A stretch of DNA of 40,946 nt from Clostridia bacterium. GTDB taxonomy: Bacteria > Bacillota > Clostridia > Peptostreptococcales > Acidaminobacteraceae. The notes beneath the pieces were generated by a model. That model was not told where the DNA came from, ran no database searches, and saw nothing but the letters and a program-made list of their open reading frames with translations. Of the stretch, positions 7,905-16,458 are shown in pieces; within the stretch, counting starts at the first letter, position 1, and every line of letters begins with the position of its first letter. The stretch covers positions 1 to 40,946 of the forward strand of contig JAFGTX010000163.1 in assembly GCA_016938815.1 (NCBI GenBank), written 5' to 3'. Made by a program: the position numbers and the translations under genes.

Positions 7905-8558
7905 ATGAAAAAGGGAGATTTTATTTGGGGTGCCTTATTTTTAGCGTTTGTAGCAATGCTGGCAGTACCGGGTTCGAGAGCGGCGTTTATAGGATTTACA
8001 TCGGCGCATCCGCTTCTGGGTGGTTTTATGAAATTTGGTGTGTTGGCTTCAATGGGTGAATTGTTGGCGGTAAGAGTAGGCTCCGGTGATTGGAAATTCA
8101 GTACTTTTTTTGCAGTGAGAGCAGTGATCTGGGGCTTGTTTGGTATCCTTATCACGATGATCTTCACGGTCTATGCAACTGGGGTAACGGCACTGCTTTC
8201 TAAAGGATTGCTACCAGGTGGCGATTCGGTATTGGCTTTTGCATTTTTCACTTCATTCCTGATGAATACTACTTTTGCACCAACTTTTATGTATGCCCAC
8301 AGAATTTCTGATATGTATTTGGATATGAAAGCAGCTGGAGAAAAGGACCTTTCCTTGGGTAATGTGGTAAAGCATATCGATACAGCGAGTTTTTGGACCT
8401 TTGTCGTTAAAAAGACGGTACCGTTTTTCTGGGTACCGGCACATACTTTGACTTTCTTATTGCCAGGAGAATACAGGGTATTGGCTGCGGCGATGTTGTC
8501 AATTGCTCTGGGGTTAATCTTGACGATTGCAAAACGTAGCAAATCATCGGCGGCATAA
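7905..8558 (+). CDS. Polytopic membrane protein, presumed target of the sigma-54 activator
   Basis: This 217-residue hydrophobic protein has about five or six membrane segments, the first at residues 7-27. The C-terminal third (WTFVVKKT then FFWVPAHT, and a basic KRSKSSAA tail) weakly recalls the Mpv17/PMP22 family, whose members also end in a Trp- and Pro-rich membrane pair; I treat this only as a hint. No transporter signature is visible. GGAGGAGAG precedes ATG 7905. The gene stands alone between a sigma-54 promoter and a terminator, so it is likely the single output of the adjacent PrpR-type regulator, whose ligand would indicate what the protein handles. Confidence 0.75.
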   Translation: MKKGDFIWGALFLAFVAMLAVPGSRAAFIGFTSAHPLLGGFMKFGVLASMGELLAVRVGSGDWKFSTFFAVRAVIWGLFGILITMIFTVYATGVTALLSKGLLPGGDSVLAFAFFTSFLMNTTFAPTFMYAHRISDMYLDMKAAGEKDLSLGNVVKHIDTASFWTFVVKKTVPFFWVPAHTLTFLLPGEYRVLAAAMLSIALGLILTIAKRSKSSAA

Positions 8559-8583
8559 TATATTTAAAGCATCAGATTTAAAT

Positions 8584-8613
8584 AAACCACGACTCATAGT
8601 AGTTGTGGTTTTT
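8584..8613 (+). terminator. Intrinsic terminator after the membrane-protein gene
   Basis: AAACCACGACT/AGTTGTGGTTT (8584-8594 and 8601-8611, one G-T pair) has a CATAGT loop followed by TTTAT. Confidence 0.85.
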
Positions 8614-8634
8614 ATTTGAATTTACAAGTATCAA

Positions 8635-8663
8635 TTGAAGAAATACTAAAATCTAGTTATAAT
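8635..8663 (+). promoter_or_regulatory. Sigma-A promoter for the PAS-GGDEF-HD-GYP gene
   Basis: TTGAAG (8635-8640), a 17-base spacer, and a perfect TATAAT (8658-8663). The ATG lies 75 bases downstream. Confidence 0.65.
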
Positions 8664-8737
8664 AAATATAGGAATAATGTTAAAATACGGAAATGAAACG
8701 CGCTTTTTATTCTAATAAACTACAGGAAGGTGGTTTA

Positions 8738-10522
8738 ATGCGCTTTAATGACTATGATCAGTTGTTCCATGCTTCTTTGGATGCCATGGTGCGCATTGAT
8801 AATGAAAGCAACATTCTGGAAGTGAATCGACGCTTCATAGATTTTTTCGGTTATAGTTCTGAAGACATACTGCATCGCAAACTGGATGATGTGGTAGTTT
8901 GTGCCGCGCTACGGGAAGAATCGGCACTGCTGGACCAGAGAATTTCCACAGGTGAACTGATTACGATGGATTCTACGCGTATGGATAGACATGGCGTTGA
9001 ACACCATGTATTCATAACAGGTATTCCGATTATTGAAAACAAAACATACAAAGGAGCTTATGTCATTTATCGAAACCGGACCATGGAAGTGGAGTCGGAG
9101 CGTAAGCTGTTGAACCAAAAGGTGACTTTTGAATCGCTGTTCAGAAATTCCAACGACGCGATTGTACATATTGACGTCCACCAGCGTGTGATTGACATCA
9201 ACGAGCGGTTTGAGACGTTATTTGAATACACACTGGAAGAAATCAAGGGGGAAAAGGTAGATCCTCTTATTTCGAGAATAGATTTTTTAGATGAAACCAC
9301 AGAGTTGACGGACCGATTGATGAGCGGTGAGAAAATTGTCGTCGAAGGACTGAGATACAGCAAAAATGGGTATTCTAGAATGTATTTGGTCCAAGGCGTG
9401 CCGATTGTCGCTGCTGGAACAGTGATTGGCGGATATGGTATCTATACGGACATTACCGAGCGTAAAAATGCTGAAAATGAAGTCATCTACATGAGCTATC
9501 ACGACCAATTGACAGGTCTCTATAATCGACGTTTCTTTGAAGAAGAATTCAATCGTCTGAATACCCAAAGACATATGCCGATGAGCTTGATTATGGGTGA
9601 TGTCAATGGGTTGAAACTGGTTAACGATGCCTTTGGTCATGAAGCCGGGGATGAGTTTCTCAAGCGGATTGCTTCGACATTACGGGATAATTATCGGGAA
9701 GGTGAGTTGATTGCCAGATTGAGTGGCGACGAGTTTGTCATCCTCTTGCCGAATACGACGACAGAAACATCAGAACGTATTCTTCAACGTCTAAAATTGG
9801 CTTTGAGCTGTGAGCGATTTAGAGGTATTGAACTCTCCATGTCTTTTGGCTGTAGTTCTAAAATCGATCAGGCCGAGCCGAACTCCGTACTTTTTAAACG
9901 GGTTGAGGATATGATGTATCGCCACAAGCTGGTGGAGAGCCCTAAGGTGAAGGGTGAGATATTCGAGTCGGTCATCAAGATATTACATGCTAAGAATGAA
10001 CGCGAAGAGCTTCATTCCATGTCGGTAAGCCTCTATTGCGGTGAAATTGCAGAGGCACTAGGTATGAATCCAAGATTCCTGCTGGAAATGAAAACGCTGG
10101 GCTGGTTACATGACATTGGTAAGATTGCTATCAGCGATAGCATCTTGGATAAACCGGGTGCATTGACTGAAGAGGAATGGAAAGAGGTCAAGAAACATCC
10201 GGAAATTGGCTACCGTATTTTGAATTCGGTCCATGAATTCACGGAACTGTCGGGATTTGTTTTACACCATCATGAATGGTATGATGGTAGCGGTTACCCT
10301 AAGGGTATTGCAGGCGAAGACATTCCAATTCAGTCTAGAATTTTAGCGGTGGCAGATGCCTACGAGGCGATGGTCAGCGATCGAACCTACAGGGAAGCAT
10401 TGTCCCAGGAAGAGGCGATTGAAGAGTTGAGGGTGCATAAGGGCGATCAATTCGATCCTAATATTGTCGATATTTTTGTAAGCCGCCTTAGAGGAAAACA
10501 AAACATATGGAAAAAGGAATGA
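8738..10522 (+). CDS. PAS-PAS-GGDEF-HD-GYP c-di-GMP signalling protein
   Basis: The protein has 594 residues from ATG 8738, chosen over the ATG at 8693 because AGGAAGGTGG (8724-8733) lies four bases upstream. There is no membrane segment, so it is cytosolic. Order: PAS (about 5-115), PAS (about 130-245), GGDEF (DQLTGLYNRR at 256-265, SGDEF at 329-333) and HD-GYP (HDIGK at 458-462, HHHEWYDGSGYP at 510-521). GGDEF domains make c-di-GMP and HD-GYP domains hydrolyse it. The HD-GYP metal ligands look complete, including Asp540 of ADAYEAM. The GGDEF signature has Ser for the first Gly, and the I-site position reads REGE, not RxxD, so product inhibition is unlikely. Net activity is probably degradation, by inference. 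Confidence 0.93.
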   Translation: MRFNDYDQLFHASLDAMVRIDNESNILEVNRRFIDFFGYSSEDILHRKLDDVVVCAALREESALLDQRISTGELITMDSTRMDRHGVEHHVFITGIPIIENKTYKGAYVIYRNRTMEVESERKLLNQKVTFESLFRNSNDAIVHIDVHQRVIDINERFETLFEYTLEEIKGEKVDPLISRIDFLDETTELTDRLMSGEKIVVEGLRYSKNGYSRMYLVQGVPIVAAGTVIGGYGIYTDITERKNAENEVIYMSYHDQLTGLYNRRFFEEEFNRLNTQRHMPMSLIMGDVNGLKLVNDAFGHEAGDEFLKRIASTLRDNYREGELIARLSGDEFVILLPNTTTETSERILQRLKLALSCERFRGIELSMSFGCSSKIDQAEPNSVLFKRVEDMMYRHKLVESPKVKGEIFESVIKILHAKNEREELHSMSVSLYCGEIAEALGMNPRFLLEMKTLGWLHDIGKIAISDSILDKPGALTEEEWKEVKKHPEIGYRILNSVHEFTELSGFVLHHHEWYDGSGYPKGIAGEDIPIQSRILAVADAYEAMVSDRTYREALSQEEAIEELRVHKGDQFDPNIVDIFVSRLRGKQNIWKKE

Positions 10523-10549
10523 AGCCATGGCATCTGCTGTGGCTTTTTT
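10523..10549 (+). terminator. Intrinsic terminator after the PAS-GGDEF-HD-GYP gene
   Basis: AGCCATGGC/GCTGTGGCT (10523-10531 and 10536-10544, two G-T pairs) has an ATCT loop, followed by six T. It begins just after the stop codon. Confidence 0.8.
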
Positions 10550-10626
10550 GTGAATGTAGTCCTTTTCTTGACAGGAGGCCATTCAAAGACTTATGCTAAG
10601 GATGACTAAGATGAGGAAGTGATGAT

Positions 10627-11607
10627 GTGTACCCACTGAAATTCAAACCAATATATTTTGAAAAAATTTGGGGCGGTCGAGGCCTAGAATGGTTGAAGGA
10701 CGACTTACCTGATGGTAATATAGGCGAAAGCTGGGAATTGGCATGCCATGATAATGGCATCAACGTTATTTCCAATGGTGCCATGGCCGGCAAAAAGCTG
10801 AGCGATGCTGTCGATGAATACGGCTTGACCCTTTTGGGCCATGCAATCGACCCATCGGTTTTCCCTTTGCTGATCAAATTAATATACGCGCGTGAGCCCC
10901 TTTCGGTTCAGGTGCATCCGAATGATGACTACGCTAGGATTCATGCAGGTGAGCTTGGCAAAACGGAAGCTTGGTATATCATTAAGGCGGAACCGGGTGC
11001 CAAACTCATTGTGGGTACGAAAGCGGGTCTTACCCAAGCTCAATTTGCAAGGGAAATTGAAAAGGGTACCTTGGAAACTTCTCTTAATGAGCTGGAAGTG
11101 TTCGATGGCGATGTAGTCTTTGTAAAAAGCGGCTTGGTACATGCCATCGGTGGTGGAATTTTGCTGGCCGAAGTCCAACAGAATAGCGATACCACTTATC
11201 GCGTATACGATTACAATAGAGGAAGAGAAATACATGTCGATAGGGCGCTGGATGTCGTAGACTTTGACCTAGCAGGCAAAAAAAGCGGTGGACTGACGGT
11301 CAAAAAGGCAGGTTATGACAAAACCTACCACTGTTTATGCAAAGAATTTTCTTTGGAAATTTACCATATTCATGATTTCCTAGAAGAGTCGAGTGATGCG
11401 GCACGTTTCTTTGTATTTACCTGCGTTGATGGCGGCGGCAGTATCTTTTATGATGGTGGAAGGGAAACGCTTCAGGTAGGGGAGACTGTGTTGATACCTG
11501 CGAATCTTGGTATTTACAGGATTGAAGGCAATATGAAGCTGATTAAAAGTTATGTTCCGGATGTGGCTCAAGTGGAACGGGCAGTGCTGGAAGAAATTGA
11601 GGCGTAA
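10627..11607 (+). CDS. manA: Mannose-6-phosphate isomerase, class I
   Basis: This 326-residue enzyme interconverts mannose 6-phosphate and fructose 6-phosphate using zinc. Class I features are clear: KIWGGRGL near the start, the zinc motif QVHPND (95-100), GKTEAWY (111-117), GLVHAIGGG with the third ligand, and QQNSDTTYRVYDY in the cupin core. The length is that of the short Firmicute form. The start is GTG 10627 with GAGGAAG seven bases upstream; both nearby ATGs are out of frame and stop at once. The glycerate kinase gene begins 12 bases after its stop, so the pair is probably co-transcribed, although they belong to different pathways. Confidence 0.93.
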   Translation: MYPLKFKPIYFEKIWGGRGLEWLKDDLPDGNIGESWELACHDNGINVISNGAMAGKKLSDAVDEYGLTLLGHAIDPSVFPLLIKLIYAREPLSVQVHPNDDYARIHAGELGKTEAWYIIKAEPGAKLIVGTKAGLTQAQFAREIEKGTLETSLNELEVFDGDVVFVKSGLVHAIGGGILLAEVQQNSDTTYRVYDYNRGREIHVDRALDVVDFDLAGKKSGGLTVKKAGYDKTYHCLCKEFSLEIYHIHDFLEESSDAARFFVFTCVDGGGSIFYDGGRETLQVGETVLIPANLGIYRIEGNMKLIKSYVPDVAQVERAVLEEIEA

Positions 11608-11619
11608 GGGCGGATTGAT

Positions 11620-12753
11620 ATGAAAGTAGTGATTGCACCGGATTCATTTAAAGGGAGCCTTTCGGCAAAAAAAGTGGCAGATGCTATTGAAAGTGGTTTG
11701 CTCAGAGTCAATCCATGCATTGAGACGATTAAGATACCCATGGCAGATGGTGGCGAGGGTATCGTTGAGTCCTTGATTGAGGGATCTGGTGGACGTGTGC
11801 TTTCTGTCGGCGTGCATGATCCTCTTATGCGTCCGATTGAAGCGGTTTATGGTATTATGGGTGACGGTGTCACAGCGGTGATAGAGATGGCGAAGGCTTC
11901 GGGCTTACCCTTACTTTCGGCAAAGGAAAGAAATCCTATGTTGACGACGACTTATGGAACGGGTGAACTGATTCTTGATGCGCTGAATCAAGGTTGTACA
12001 AGAATGATTATCGGATTAGGCGGCAGTGCGACCAATGATGGTGGTCAGGGCATGCTCTGTGCTCTCGGTGTCCAATTTCTCAACGAAGAAGGACAGCCGA
12101 TTGCTTTAGGTGGCGGTGCATTAGGCACACTAGCGCGCATTGATGTTAGCTGTCTAGATAAGCGTATTGCCACTTGCGATATTGTCGTTGCCTGTGATGT
12201 GTCGAATCCTTTGATTGGTGTGACAGGTGCAACCCATGTTTTTAGCCGTCAAAAAGGTGCCGATGATGAGATGATTCTGGCATTAGAACGGAATATGACC
12301 CTTTATGGGGAGCGGATCTATCAGACCTTAGGTATTTCGGTCAATGAGCTACCTGGTGCTGGTGCAGCAGGCGGTATGGGGGCTGCGGTAACGGCCTTTT
12401 TAGGCGGGGCCCTGAAAAGGGGTATCGATATTGTCATTGAAGCCAGCGGTTTAGAGAGTGCCATCCGATCTGCGGATTTGGTCATCACCGGCGAGGGTTC
12501 AATGGATCACCAAACACTTTACGGTAAGGTGCCATCTGGTGTTGCAAAGCTTGCACAACAGTATGGCAAACCGGTCATAGGCATCGCCGGTGGTCTGGGT
12601 GATGGCGCGGAGCAGTTGTATGGCCATGGGTTTAAGGCCTTGTTCTCCATTGTGGATCGTCCTATGTCCCTTGAGGAAGCCATGGCGCACGCGGAAGAAC
12701 TCCTAAGCCGCGCAGCGGAGCGGATGATGCGCACAATCATGATAGAATTATAA
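11620..12753 (+). CDS. Glycerate kinase (GarK/GlxK family)
   Basis: This 377-residue enzyme of the GarK/GlxK type phosphorylates glycerate, in this family usually to 2-phosphoglycerate, feeding lower glycolysis. The family N-terminus APDSFKGSLSA (residues 5-15), PMADGGEGIVE (about 40-50), GLGGSATNDGGQG (about 130-142) and the C-terminal GEGSMDHQT and IAGGLGDG motifs are all present and the length is full. It directly follows manA and ends in a terminator. A phosphoglycerate-mutase homologue lies 7 kb upstream, but the sequence does not show regulation that would tie the two together. Confidence 0.93.
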   Translation: MKVVIAPDSFKGSLSAKKVADAIESGLLRVNPCIETIKIPMADGGEGIVESLIEGSGGRVLSVGVHDPLMRPIEAVYGIMGDGVTAVIEMAKASGLPLLSAKERNPMLTTTYGTGELILDALNQGCTRMIIGLGGSATNDGGQGMLCALGVQFLNEEGQPIALGGGALGTLARIDVSCLDKRIATCDIVVACDVSNPLIGVTGATHVFSRQKGADDEMILALERNMTLYGERIYQTLGISVNELPGAGAAGGMGAAVTAFLGGALKRGIDIVIEASGLESAIRSADLVITGEGSMDHQTLYGKVPSGVAKLAQQYGKPVIGIAGGLGDGAEQLYGHGFKALFSIVDRPMSLEEAMAHAEELLSRAAERMMRTIMIEL

Positions 12754-12760
12754 AAGAAGA

Positions 12761-12790
12761 AGCCTTGGTTCTGAGTGAACCAAGGCTTTC
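12761..12790 (+). terminator. Hairpin terminator after the glycerate kinase gene
   Basis: A perfect 11-bp stem, AGCCTTGGTTC/GAACCAAGGCT (12761-12771 and 12777-12787), with a TGAGT loop. The following T run is short (TTTC), so termination may be partial. Confidence 0.7.
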
Positions 12791-12962
12791 AATATTTTCA
12801 ACCTAAATACTCTTTTGGTGAATATCCACATAGTCATAGCGGGGCCATGATGGTATTTTATATAGTATACGTGGTTGCACGGCAGGGAACCAGGTGTGTG
12901 ATTTCGGCGGTGTAAAAATGGTATATAGAGAATAAATGGGCATAGAAACATGGTTGTAGGAG

Positions 12963-13928
12963 ATGAAGAATTTGATAAAGAGATTGAAATTAAGTAGAGA
13001 GGCGATCCTATTCGATTCGCCGTTATATTTGATAAAAGCGTTTATGGGTGTTATGGTGTGTTATCTGGTTTTTAGCCATCATGGACTAATCGGTAAGGAT
13101 ATGGTATCGGTCCTGTTTGGCATGATGCTGACACTGGAGCCGGTTAATATTTCCGGTATCAAGAGTGGTGTGGCACAGATTGAAGCAACCTTACTAGGAG
13201 GCCTTGTGACAGCGGCCATTATTGCGATTGCAGGTGTAAACTGGCTGACAGTGCCTCTAGGGGTGATGATGACGCTCTACATTTCCATCTTATTGGATTG
13301 GAAAAACATTTCACCGGTGGCCTTCTTTACATCAATTTATATGACGCAGTTGCTTCAGTATGCTCCCGATGGTACGCCCAGTGTCCTGCTGACCTTTCAG
13401 CTTCGGATATTGGCCCTTGGTGCTGGGGTCCTTGTGGCAGTACTGTTGAATTTCATTTTTTCTATTTTATTTTATAGAAAGATGGTGACCAAGAGGACGA
13501 TATATGTTCTTATGAAACTTGGCGTGCATATGCAGCGATTGGAAACGCTTGTGAAAGAGGATCGTATGGGCGATTTGGAAGGTTTGAAGCGCGATGTCAG
13601 CGCCTTGTTTACAGAAATTGATTTTATTCACGGTCATATTAAGGATTTGGACCAAGAAAACCGTCAATCAGAGGTACTTAAAGTCTATTCGAAGGGTATT
13701 GGTGCGATGCGTCTATTCAACCATTATTTCTACGATTGGCTACTGGTGATAGAAAGTACGACAAATCCCTCCCAACTTGTTGCTGAAATTGAGGGGCTGG
13801 ATTGCAGCATTCAGGGATTGTTAAGTGGTACGAGGGTGCCCTTAGCAGATATGCCTGAGGAAGGTAGTGATCACGCTCTAAAGTTGAATGCGTGTTTGAA
13901 AAGTATGGTAGGCTCTATCATTCAATAA
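12963..13928 (+). CDS. FUSC/aromatic-acid-exporter-like inner membrane protein
   Basis: The 321-residue protein has an N-terminal membrane half (about 20-170, probably six segments, with alternating pairs such as LFGMMLTLEPVN and LLGGLVTAAIIAIAG) and a cytosolic C-terminal half rich in charged helices. This layout, plus the LEP motif and SGIKSG region after the second segment, fits the FUSC/ArAE family of putative aromatic-acid or small-molecule exporters. The substrate is unknown. TAGGAG abuts ATG 12963 with no spacer, so initiation may really be at TTG 12972, nine bases from that site. The gene sits alone between two terminators, and 175 bases upstream hold no other feature I recognise. Confidence 0.65.
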   Translation: MKNLIKRLKLSREAILFDSPLYLIKAFMGVMVCYLVFSHHGLIGKDMVSVLFGMMLTLEPVNISGIKSGVAQIEATLLGGLVTAAIIAIAGVNWLTVPLGVMMTLYISILLDWKNISPVAFFTSIYMTQLLQYAPDGTPSVLLTFQLRILALGAGVLVAVLLNFIFSILFYRKMVTKRTIYVLMKLGVHMQRLETLVKEDRMGDLEGLKRDVSALFTEIDFIHGHIKDLDQENRQSEVLKVYSKGIGAMRLFNHYFYDWLLVIESTTNPSQLVAEIEGLDCSIQGLLSGTRVPLADMPEEGSDHALKLNACLKSMVGSIIQ

Positions 13929-13931
13929 TAG

Positions 13932-13962
13932 AAAAAAGCGTCCACCAATGGACGCTTTTTTT
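13932..13962. terminator. Bidirectional intrinsic terminator
   Basis: AAAAAAGCGTCC/GGACGCTTTTTTT (13932-13943 and 13950-13962) sits between the convergent FUSC-like and PiT genes and has a T run on each strand. Confidence 0.92.
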
Positions 13963-13974
13963 ATGGTTTTAGGC

Positions 13975-15018
13975 TTAAAATACGCTTTGCATGAAGACGT
14001 TTTGCATAAAAAACAAGCTGATATAGGACAGAAGCAAGGAACCAGTTGGTGTCAGTAGCCAGCCAATGGCAATGGTGCCTAGTTTTCTAAAATTGATATT
14101 CCGGTCTCCTCTTGCTAGACCAATACCGATGACTGCGCCGACAACCGCCTGGGAACTGGATACAGGAACCAGTGGAATTGGAGGTATGTGCAGCTGGATC
14201 AGCAGGTTCTGAAGGGACGCAGAAGCAAATAGGAATAGAACCAGAGAGCTCGACAAGACTACGATGAGGGCTGTAGATGGCGACAATCTGTAAAGTCCAT
14301 TTCCGACGGTGCTCATGACGTTTTTAGAGTAGGTGAAGATACCTACGGCAATGGCAAGGGCGCCGATGAAAAATAGAATCTCTGTCTTGTTGATGGTAAA
14401 AATGAACCATGAAATGGTGGGGATATCAATGGCATTGGTAAAGACCCCCATGACATTGGAGATGTTGTTGGCACCGAGAGAATAGGCACCAAAAGCACCG
14501 ACGATAATCAAGCCAAGTCGGATGTAGTAATAGCGCATAAATAAATTCAATTTAAGCGTTCGCGTTTTCAATTTGAATAAGCGGTAGAGCAAAATCGAAA
14601 ATATTGCAGCAAGCACGGGACAGAGAATCCACGTCATGACGATTTTCGAAAGTGTTGACAGACTCGTCGGATTGGAAGTAAAGAGGTTCCAGCCGATGAT
14701 GGCACCGACGATGGCCTGCGAGGTAGATACGGGTAACCCGTAGCGCGTCATCAGAAAAACGGTGATGCCTGCTGAAAGTGCCACGATAAAGGCTCCTGAA
14801 AGCGAGGTGATGGCACCGAGTTTGCCTAGCGTGTGACTGGCACCAGCGCCACTTGCTACAGCCCCAATGATGACGAAAATACTCATGATATAAGCGGCGC
14901 TTTTAAATTTGATGACCTTGGTGCCTACTGCGGTACCGAAGAGGTTGGCTGCGTCGTTGGCACCGAGAGACCATCCTAGAAATAAGCCGCTGGTTATGAA
15001 AAAGAAAGTTGTGTTCAT
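13975..15018 (-). CDS. pit: PiT-family inorganic phosphate transporter
   Basis: This 347-residue polytopic protein carries the duplicated PiT signature: GANDAAN at residues 19-25 in the first half and GANNISNVMG in the second, each followed by membrane segments and the PVSTSQAIVGA / PVSSSQAVVGA repeats. It imports phosphate (as metal-phosphate) with a cation gradient; exporters of sulfate in the same superfamily cannot be excluded. It begins eight bases after the stop of the DUF47 gene, the standard PhoU-like partner of PiT transporters. It is the last gene of the minus-strand pflB-pflA-DUF47-pit series and ends at the shared bidirectional terminator. Confidence 0.92.
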   Translation of the reverse strand: MNTTFFFITSGLFLGWSLGANDAANLFGTAVGTKVIKFKSAAYIMSIFVIIGAVASGAGASHTLGKLGAITSLSGAFIVALSAGITVFLMTRYGLPVSTSQAIVGAIIGWNLFTSNPTSLSTLSKIVMTWILCPVLAAIFSILLYRLFKLKTRTLKLNLFMRYYYIRLGLIIVGAFGAYSLGANNISNVMGVFTNAIDIPTISWFIFTINKTEILFFIGALAIAVGIFTYSKNVMSTVGNGLYRLSPSTALIVVLSSSLVLFLFASASLQNLLIQLHIPPIPLVPVSSSQAVVGAVIGIGLARGDRNINFRKLGTIAIGWLLTPTGSLLLSYISLFFMQNVFMQSVF

Positions 15019-15026
15019 AAGATCAC

Positions 15027-15677
15027 CTATACTTCCCTTTTAATGGAGAAAATCGTCAGTTTGTCTCCAATGATTTCTGCTTCATCGGCGATGCTTGAAA
15101 TCTTGGCGATGAAATCATTCAACTGTAATTTGTATGCGAGTTCGTGGACGTCTTCTCCGTGAAAAATTTTTTCGCCTATTTTATCTTGTATGATATCGGC
15201 TTCGTGTTCATAGAATTTGATTTTGCTGATGTAGGCTGATACCATGTATAATTCGTTAAAGAAAGCCCGTGATGCCATGAGCAAAGATTCAGCAGACTTT
15301 ACGGAGTTTTCTGTTAGGGTGAGAATGTCATTGTGAAATTTTTCGGGAAAGACAGGACATTGGATATGAAAATCTTTGAAGATCTCTTCAGTCGCGTCAA
15401 TGATGTTGTCAAGGCTTTTGACAAGGGAAAGTACATCAGCTCTAGTATCTGGCAATAGCATGAACTGGTAAAGTGTGACTTTAATCTCTGTACCGAGTAG
15501 ATCGGCTTCAGTTTCAAGGTTGCTGATACGTTCATAGGTTGAGGTGACGTCGTTGAGATCTTGTTTAAGGTAACTTTTGATGCCTTTTTCAAAGAGAGTG
15601 AGACTGTTGGAAATCAGGTCGATATATTTTTCGATTTTCATGCTGAGTTCTACGGATTTTTTAAAAAAGCTGTTCAT
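15027..15677 (-). CDS. DUF47 (PhoU-like) phosphate transport accessory protein
   Basis: This 216-residue, almost entirely helical protein has no membrane segments. The spacing of acidic positions in SNLETEADLLGTEI and KFYEHEADIIQDKI (two E-x-E-A-D repeats about 110 residues apart) is the PhoU/DUF47 metal-binding pattern. DUF47 proteins accompany low-affinity PiT transporters and are thought to control them; pit follows eight bases downstream. AGGAGG lies just upstream of ATG 15677. The gene starts 39 bases after pflA ends with a small palindrome between, so it may be read from the pfl promoter or have its own. Confidence 0.88.
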   Translation of the reverse strand: MNSFFKKSVELSMKIEKYIDLISNSLTLFEKGIKSYLKQDLNDVTSTYERISNLETEADLLGTEIKVTLYQFMLLPDTRADVLSLVKSLDNIIDATEEIFKDFHIQCPVFPEKFHNDILTLTENSVKSAESLLMASRAFFNELYMVSAYISKIKFYEHEADIIQDKIGEKIFHGEDVHELAYKLQLNDFIAKISSIADEAEIIGDKLTIFSIKREV

Positions 15678-15696
15678 AAAAAGGCCTCCTAAGTGA

Positions 15697-15715
15697 TATA
15701 GATATTTTATCTATA
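15697..15715 (-). repeat. 19-bp perfect palindrome between pflA and DUF47
   Basis: TATAGATA-TTT-TATCTATA, an 8-bp inverted repeat with a 3-base centre, lies two bases from the pflA stop and upstream of the DUF47 ribosome site. It is an AT-rich operator candidate or a weak mRNA hairpin; no U run follows. Confidence 0.5.
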
Positions 15716-15716
15716 C

Positions 15717-16445
15717 CTAAATAACTACGGCATTAAACGGGAGTTTGGCCTTGTCGAGCAATTCTTTCAAATCATTTTCAGAGGTTTCTGGCAAATGTGC
15801 GAGCGGAAAGTGTCGATTCAGTTTTTCCCATTTATGGGCGGCGCTTTTATGAAAAGGCAGGAGTTCCATTCGCTGACGATAGGGGGACCGTGTTATCTCT
15901 TCCAGATACAGCAATTGTTCTGGCGTATTATTAATCGTAGGGATGATGACCTGGCGAATCCAATAGGGCTTTTCATGTCGGATGAGCTGTGACAGAAAAA
16001 AAGTCGTATCATCAAGATTTCCACCCGTCAGTGTATGATAGACAAGGGCTTCGGTGTGCTTTACATCTAGGAGGATAAGATCTACAAGATGAATCAACCT
16101 TTCTATCGCATCGTTCCATAATGCACCAGAGGTGTCGAGTGCCACATGGATATCTGCTTCTTTTAAAGCTTTTACGAGTGGTATGAGGGCCTTTGCTTGC
16201 AAAAGCGGATCGCCACCCGAAAGGGTGACGCCGCCTTTTTGAGCATAATAGGGTTTGTATTTCATAATGACATGAATAAGGTCTTCTACAGTCATGTCAT
16301 GTCCGCTAGTCATGGACCAAGTGTCTGGGTTATGGCAGTATTGACACTTAAGAGGACATCCGGAAAGGAAGATGACGGTGCGCAGCCCGGGTCCATCCAA
16401 GGCCCCTAGCGATTCAATGCTGTGAACCTTAATCGTTTCAGACAT
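15717..16445 (-). CDS. pflA: Pyruvate formate-lyase activating enzyme
   Basis: This 242-residue radical-SAM enzyme installs the glycyl radical on PflB. The CxxxCxxC iron-sulfur motif is at Cys30, Cys34 and Cys37 (SGCPLKCQYCHNPD), preceded by DGPGLRTVIFL and followed by the TLSGGDPLLQ SAM-binding region and the DTSG motif, as in PflA. The start was set at ATG 16445 because AGGAGGAAGG lies just upstream; the longer frame to 16487 would overlap pflB. The gap from the pflB stop is 13 bases, so the two are co-translated and share the upstream riboswitch. Confidence 0.95.
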   Translation of the reverse strand: MSETIKVHSIESLGALDGPGLRTVIFLSGCPLKCQYCHNPDTWSMTSGHDMTVEDLIHVIMKYKPYYAQKGGVTLSGGDPLLQAKALIPLVKALKEADIHVALDTSGALWNDAIERLIHLVDLILLDVKHTEALVYHTLTGGNLDDTTFFLSQLIRHEKPYWIRQVIIPTINNTPEQLLYLEEITRSPYRQRMELLPFHKSAAHKWEKLNRHFPLAHLPETSENDLKELLDKAKLPFNAVVI

Positions 16446-16458
16446 AAGCCTTCCTCCT

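Noticed and set aside
12788-12962. A riboswitch before the FUSC-like gene
   Set aside because: Some GC-rich segments (GGCAGGGAACC) look structured, but no known class core and no terminator or sequestering hairpin could be traced.
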